Source: an uncultured Muribaculaceae bacterium
GTDB taxonomy: Bacteria; Bacteroidota; Bacteroidia; Bacteroidales; Muribaculaceae
Direction: 5' to 3'
DNA length: 64,000 bases
NCBI GenBank assembly: GCA_910587915.1
Contig: CAJUOB010000004.1
Span: 78,172 to 142,171, forward strand
Shown piece after piece: positions 60,880-64,000 of this stretch; within the stretch, counting starts at the first letter, position 1; the number at the start of each line of letters is the position of its first letter. The notes beneath the pieces are model-generated. The model did no database searches and was not told the DNA's origin. It was given only the letters and a program-made list of their open reading frames with translations. A program made the translations under genes and the position numbers.

Positions 60880-62499
60880 ATGAAATCACGACTCGATCCA
60901 CACATGCCGGGAGCAGCCCTGCTGCTTTTCTGCGCATTGGCCATTCTACTGCTGCCATGGCTTGGAGAGACATTATTCAACTCCAAAGGAGAGCCACGCG
61001 AAGCCATCGTGGCTGTGTCGATTCTCGAAAGTGGCAACTGGATATTGCCCACAAACTACGGCGGCGATATTCCATTCAAGCCTCCATTCCTGGCGTGGCT
61101 CATGAGTATTTTCGCCATAATATTCAACGGAGGCATCGTGTCGGAGTACATATCGCGCCTACCGTCGGCAGTAGCACTCATGGCAATGGTAATGGGCGGC
61201 TACTCATGGGCCCGACGTGAGCGCGGCACCCGCTTCGCTCTTATCTTCGCATTGGTCACGGCCACATCGGTCGAAGTGTTCCGAGCCGGAATTGCATGTC
61301 GTCTCGACATGGTACTGACGGCATGCATGGTTGGCGGTCTATATGTGCTCTACTCGCTGAGGCGCCCCGATTGTCGTTTCCGTGCCTTGCGATGGCTGGC
61401 GGCCTGGGTGCTGTTCAGTTGCGCAGCCCTCACCAAAGGTCCTGTCGGCTCCATGCTCCCCTGCTTCGCAATGGGCATTTATGCCCTGCTCCGCCACGAC
61501 CGGTTCTTCCCTACACTCGCCAAAATGCTCGGACTTGCCCTGGCGGCCCTGCTGCCTCTTGCATGGTGGTTCTACGCCGCAGCCCAGCAAGGAGGCGACC
61601 ATTTTGTAGACCTCATGATGGAAGAAAATATAGGTCGGCTCATGGGCACAATGTCGTACGACAGTCACGTACAACCGATCTACTACAACTTCCTCACCAT
61701 ACTCGCCGGCATGCTTCCATGGACGCTTGGCGTGCTCATGGCTGCATTTTCCTGGCGTCGCTGGCACCGCACCCCACTCTCACCGGCAGGGCTGTTCAGC
61801 CTTGTGGTTGCCGTGACTGTGATAGTATTCTATTGTATTCCTGAAAGCAAACGTAGTGTATACCTGCTACCGGCATATCCGTTCATGGCATATGCTGTAG
61901 CATCGATATTCTATAGCGGCATGGCGGCGCGTCCCGTCCGCGTATTCACATGGTTCATGGCCATACTTGCAATAGCAGCGCCACTCGCCGTCATCGCAAT
62001 GCAGATATGGCCACTGCCAAAGCTCACCATCGCTCCGCTAAAATGGTGGAATTACATTATCCTCGCGCTCCCCATGGCTGCAGGAATAGCATGGATTGCA
62101 AACCGTCATAGCGCCGTAGGGCATCTACTGGCCATCGTATGGGCCATGCTTGTATGCTATGGAGCGGCTGTCGGTCCGGCAGTGCTAAATCCTCGCAGCG
62201 ACCACAAAGTACTCGACAGACTCACTGCCGACCCCGACGCGCAGGTGCTGTCGCTCGAGTATTTCTATAACCACCGCCTTTTCACACTCAACTATTATCT
62301 CGACGATAAAATCCGCACCGTGCCGAGCATCGAAGCCGCTGCCGAATATCCGGCCGGAACACTGCTGCTGGTTTCGGAACGCGCAGACACCACCGGCCTA
62401 TGGCCTAATTTCCGATATGAGCCGCTTCTTCAGCGCTCATGCGACCACCGCGAACCGGTAGGCCTTGCCATAAGAATCGACAATAATCATAACCCATAA
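60880..62499 (+). CDS. GT39/ArnT-like integral membrane glycosyltransferase
   Basis: A 539-residue protein with about 11-12 membrane helices, belonging to the lipid-linked-sugar-dependent glycosyltransferase group (ArnT/PMT, GT39/83). The first periplasmic loop reads SKGEPREAIVAVSILESGNW and then DIPFKPPFLAWL, the usual acidic first-loop and KPP motif, although the canonical DE(A/G)RY reads GEPREA. A C-terminal soluble periplasmic domain is present from about residue 430. It probably transfers a sugar from a polyprenyl carrier to lipid A or another envelope molecule; the acceptor is unknown. Confidence 0.88.
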   Translation: MKSRLDPHMPGAALLLFCALAILLLPWLGETLFNSKGEPREAIVAVSILESGNWILPTNYGGDIPFKPPFLAWLMSIFAIIFNGGIVSEYISRLPSAVALMAMVMGGYSWARRERGTRFALIFALVTATSVEVFRAGIACRLDMVLTACMVGGLYVLYSLRRPDCRFRALRWLAAWVLFSCAALTKGPVGSMLPCFAMGIYALLRHDRFFPTLAKMLGLALAALLPLAWWFYAAAQQGGDHFVDLMMEENIGRLMGTMSYDSHVQPIYYNFLTILAGMLPWTLGVLMAAFSWRRWHRTPLSPAGLFSLVVAVTVIVFYCIPESKRSVYLLPAYPFMAYAVASIFYSGMAARPVRVFTWFMAILAIAAPLAVIAMQIWPLPKLTIAPLKWWNYIILALPMAAGIAWIANRHSAVGHLLAIVWAMLVCYGAAVGPAVLNPRSDHKVLDRLTADPDAQVLSLEYFYNHRLFTLNYYLDDKIRTVPSIEAAAEYPAGTLLLVSERADTTGLWPNFRYEPLLQRSCDHREPVGLAIRIDNNHNP

Positions 62500-62513
62500 A
62501 TAACATTCCAACT

Positions 62514-63035
62514 ATGATCAGCCCTAAAATCCAGGACGCCATAAACGCCCAGATCAATGCCGAATTCTGGTCGGCATATCTCTATCTTGCCATGGGCATG
62601 CACTTCGAGGCCGAAGGCCGCACAGGCATTGCCAATTGGTTCAAAATCCAATTCAAAGAAGAACAGGCTCACGCTGAAATTTTCATGAACTATCTCAACA
62701 GCCGTGGTGGCCGCGTGGTACTCAAACCCATCGACGCCGTTCCCGAAAGCTGGAACAGCCCATTGGCTGCATTCGAGGCAACACTCGCACACGAAGAGAA
62801 GGTGACTGCACTCATCAACAATCTCTATGCACTCGCCGAAGCTGAGCACGACTATGCCACACGTGGCAAACTCGACTGGTTCGTTTCAGAGCAGGTTGAA
62901 GAAGAAGAGACCGCCAAGAACCTCATCGACCGTCTCAAACTCATCGGCGACAATGGTCTTGCCCTCTATATGCTCGACCAGGAGCTCGCCACCCGCACCT
63001 ACAACGTACCCGCACCTCTGGCTGCAAACGCCTGA
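62514..63035 (+). CDS. Non-haem ferritin
   Basis: A 173-residue iron-storage ferritin of the FtnA type. The four-helix bundle is intact. Ferroxidase residues are visible: Glu in NAEFWSAYLYLAMG, the Glu and His of KEEQAHAEIF, and Glu and Gln further on (HEEKVTALI, WFVSEQVEEE). It forms 24-mer cages that oxidise and store iron and guard against oxidative stress. It lies 14 bp after the GT39 gene and is followed by a strong terminator. Confidence 0.97.
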   Translation: MISPKIQDAINAQINAEFWSAYLYLAMGMHFEAEGRTGIANWFKIQFKEEQAHAEIFMNYLNSRGGRVVLKPIDAVPESWNSPLAAFEATLAHEEKVTALINNLYALAEAEHDYATRGKLDWFVSEQVEEEETAKNLIDRLKLIGDNGLALYMLDQELATRTYNVPAPLAANA

Positions 63036-63056
63036 GCACATCTGATATAAGCTAAA

Positions 63057-63110
63057 AGCGAGGAGCCGGGAGAATGGCCTACTGCCAACTCCCGACTCCT
63101 CGCTATTTTA
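63057..63110 (+). terminator. Terminator after the ferritin gene
   Basis: AGCGAGGAG (63057-63065) pairs with CTCCTCGCT (63096-63104) and GGGAG with CTCCC inside it, followed by ATTTTATT. Confidence 0.9.
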
Positions 63111-63153
63111 TTCTCCTGAATATCTTAAATGGGGGAACTCTATACCGGAAACT

Positions 63154-64000
63154 TCAATCGTCCTTCAACTGCCAATACACTGTGTACCGACACCGATGCA
63201 TATCGTAGAGAGGCCGTAGCGCCACACCCTCGGGAGTGGCGAATTCGAGCGCAGCGGTACGCGCCAGTTCTGGCCGACCATTGCGGACAGAGAGTGTCAC
63301 GGGCAAGTTGGCAGGCACATGGTAGTTGTAGGTATAGTAGTCGTTGCGAACGCTCGGATCGGAGAATGGAGCCGGTGCTTCCATACCCTCTGTGCCCATA
63401 TCACCGGCGAGCACTACCGGACCATACAGAACCGCTGCACGACCATCCGACTCATTTCCGGCATATTCCATATGTATATCCATAGGGAAGTCGGCTTCGA
63501 TGATATCGCCGGTCTTCCATCTTCGCTCGATGTCAATATACGACGACGGTGTTGACGTAACTTTCACCGGTCGTCCATTGACTTTCACCACCGGGCGTCC
63601 GCTCCACGAAGGATATCGGAGCGATATCACGCATTTTTTTCCATTGGCATTGTCGATACGTATCGATGTCGTCGACGAAGAGGGGAAATCGGTGGTCTGC
63701 GTGAGTGTCATACCCTGCTCGCGCCAGTTGAGCCGCGAAGGCGCAAAGAGATTCACGAACAATCGACCGGGCGCATGATAATAGATGCCTTCGGCATACT
63801 TAGCATGGCTCTCGAAGCCACTGCCAACACAACACCAGAACGACTGTTCCGGCGTACTATACACCTTATACGCGCCACTCAACAAGGGGAGAAAATAGCA
63901 TACCATACCGCTCTCAGGGTCCTGCTGGGCAAGAATATGATTATAGAGCGCACGCTCATAGTAATCGGCCACAGCCGGATCGGCATTCCAGCAGAAAAGA
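63154..64000 (-). CDS. GH127 beta-L-arabinofuranosidase (partial, cut by the right edge)
   Basis: The frame continues past the window end, so only the C-terminal 281 or so residues are seen. The segment VADYYERALYNHILAQQDPE, then YKVYSTPEQSFWCCVGSGFE, is the conserved catalytic region of family GH127. The CC pair corresponds to the cysteine nucleophile and a zinc ligand. The C-terminal beta-sandwich carries ISLRYPSWSGRPVVKVNGRP. The enzyme releases terminal beta-L-arabinofuranose from plant glycans such as arabinan side chains or extensin. The GTG at 63970-63972 is not a start; the frame is open upstream of it. Confidence 0.92.
   Translation of the reverse strand, partial: LFCWNADPAVADYYERALYNHILAQQDPESGMVCYFLPLLSGAYKVYSTPEQSFWCCVGSGFESHAKYAEGIYYHAPGRLFVNLFAPSRLNWREQGMTLTQTTDFPSSSTTSIRIDNANGKKCVISLRYPSWSGRPVVKVNGRPVKVTSTPSSYIDIERRWKTGDIIEADFPMDIHMEYAGNESDGRAAVLYGPVVLAGDMGTEGMEAPAPFSDPSVRNDYYTYNYHVPANLPVTLSVRNGRPELARTAALEFATPEGVALRPLYDMHRCRYTVYWQLKDD

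Noticed and set aside
1..64000. Mobile elements or prophage
   Set aside because: No transposase, integrase, phage gene or terminal inverted repeat of an insertion sequence was seen. The heptad arrays carry no coding capacity.

Overview
The window looks like a chromosomal segment of an anaerobic gut Bacteroidales, most plausibly a Muribaculaceae relative. This is inferred from sequence style and gene content, not from a database match. GC content is roughly 55%. Recognisable promoters carry the Bacteroidetes -7 box TAnnTTTG, and at several sites a TTTG lies 19-21 bp upstream. Starts usually lack a Shine-Dalgarno sequence, and many genes overlap by ATGA or TGATG. I see no phage, transposon, CRISPR array or rRNA operon.

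Layout. 0-16.4 kb is mostly housekeeping on the + strand: a MerR regulator, a MINPP-type phytase, then an overlapping run of a 55-aa membrane protein, dxs, trkA, trkH and yraN. An aminopeptidase P, a gamma-carbonic-anhydrase-like/PASTA/rluD operon and aroE follow, then an SPFH protein with a small ribbon-helix-helix gene on the minus strand, and a NatAB-type ABC exporter. 16.7-23.9 kb holds the primary sigma factor, a flippase-like membrane protein, a secreted two-gene unit ending in an M64 peptidase, a NUDIX hydrolase, a beta carbonic anhydrase and a lipoprotein nitroreductase. 24.0-27.2 kb is a cobalamin-riboswitch operon: a small Cys-containing ORF, an SLC13/DASS carboxylate transporter and a MetE-fold protein that has lost its zinc cysteines.

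27.2-40.5 kb is a glucuronate/rhamnose glycan locus: a GH106-like enzyme, an SDR fructuronate reductase, UxuA and a GH115 on the minus strand, UxaC and an ExuT-like transporter on the plus strand, then a GH78 rhamnosidase. Together they would release glucuronate from a glycan and convert it to 2-keto-3-deoxygluconate. No SusC/SusD pair is present. 40.5-50.3 kb contains an ABC-F ATPase, a beta-barrel protein, a CorC-like protein, tRNA-Arg(CCT) and tRNA-Asp(GTC), the ftsB-membrane protein-mutS-GNAT operon and an OmpA-family porin. 50.3-55.1 kb is a storage-polysaccharide operon (debranching enzyme, GT4 synthase, GH57). The rest holds an aminotransferase, asnS, an RluB-type pseudouridine synthase with a long Q/R/G/Y repeat arm, a + strand run (two proteins of unknown function, a GT39 transferase, ferritin), and the 3' part of a GH127 gene cut by the right edge.

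The most unusual non-coding feature is a set of intergenic arrays built from 7-bp units: positions 1-56, 9394-9494 and 12673-12887. Two of them are arranged as inverted repeats, and one forms the 3' coding ends of two convergent genes. The most interesting gene set is the B12-riboswitch operon.
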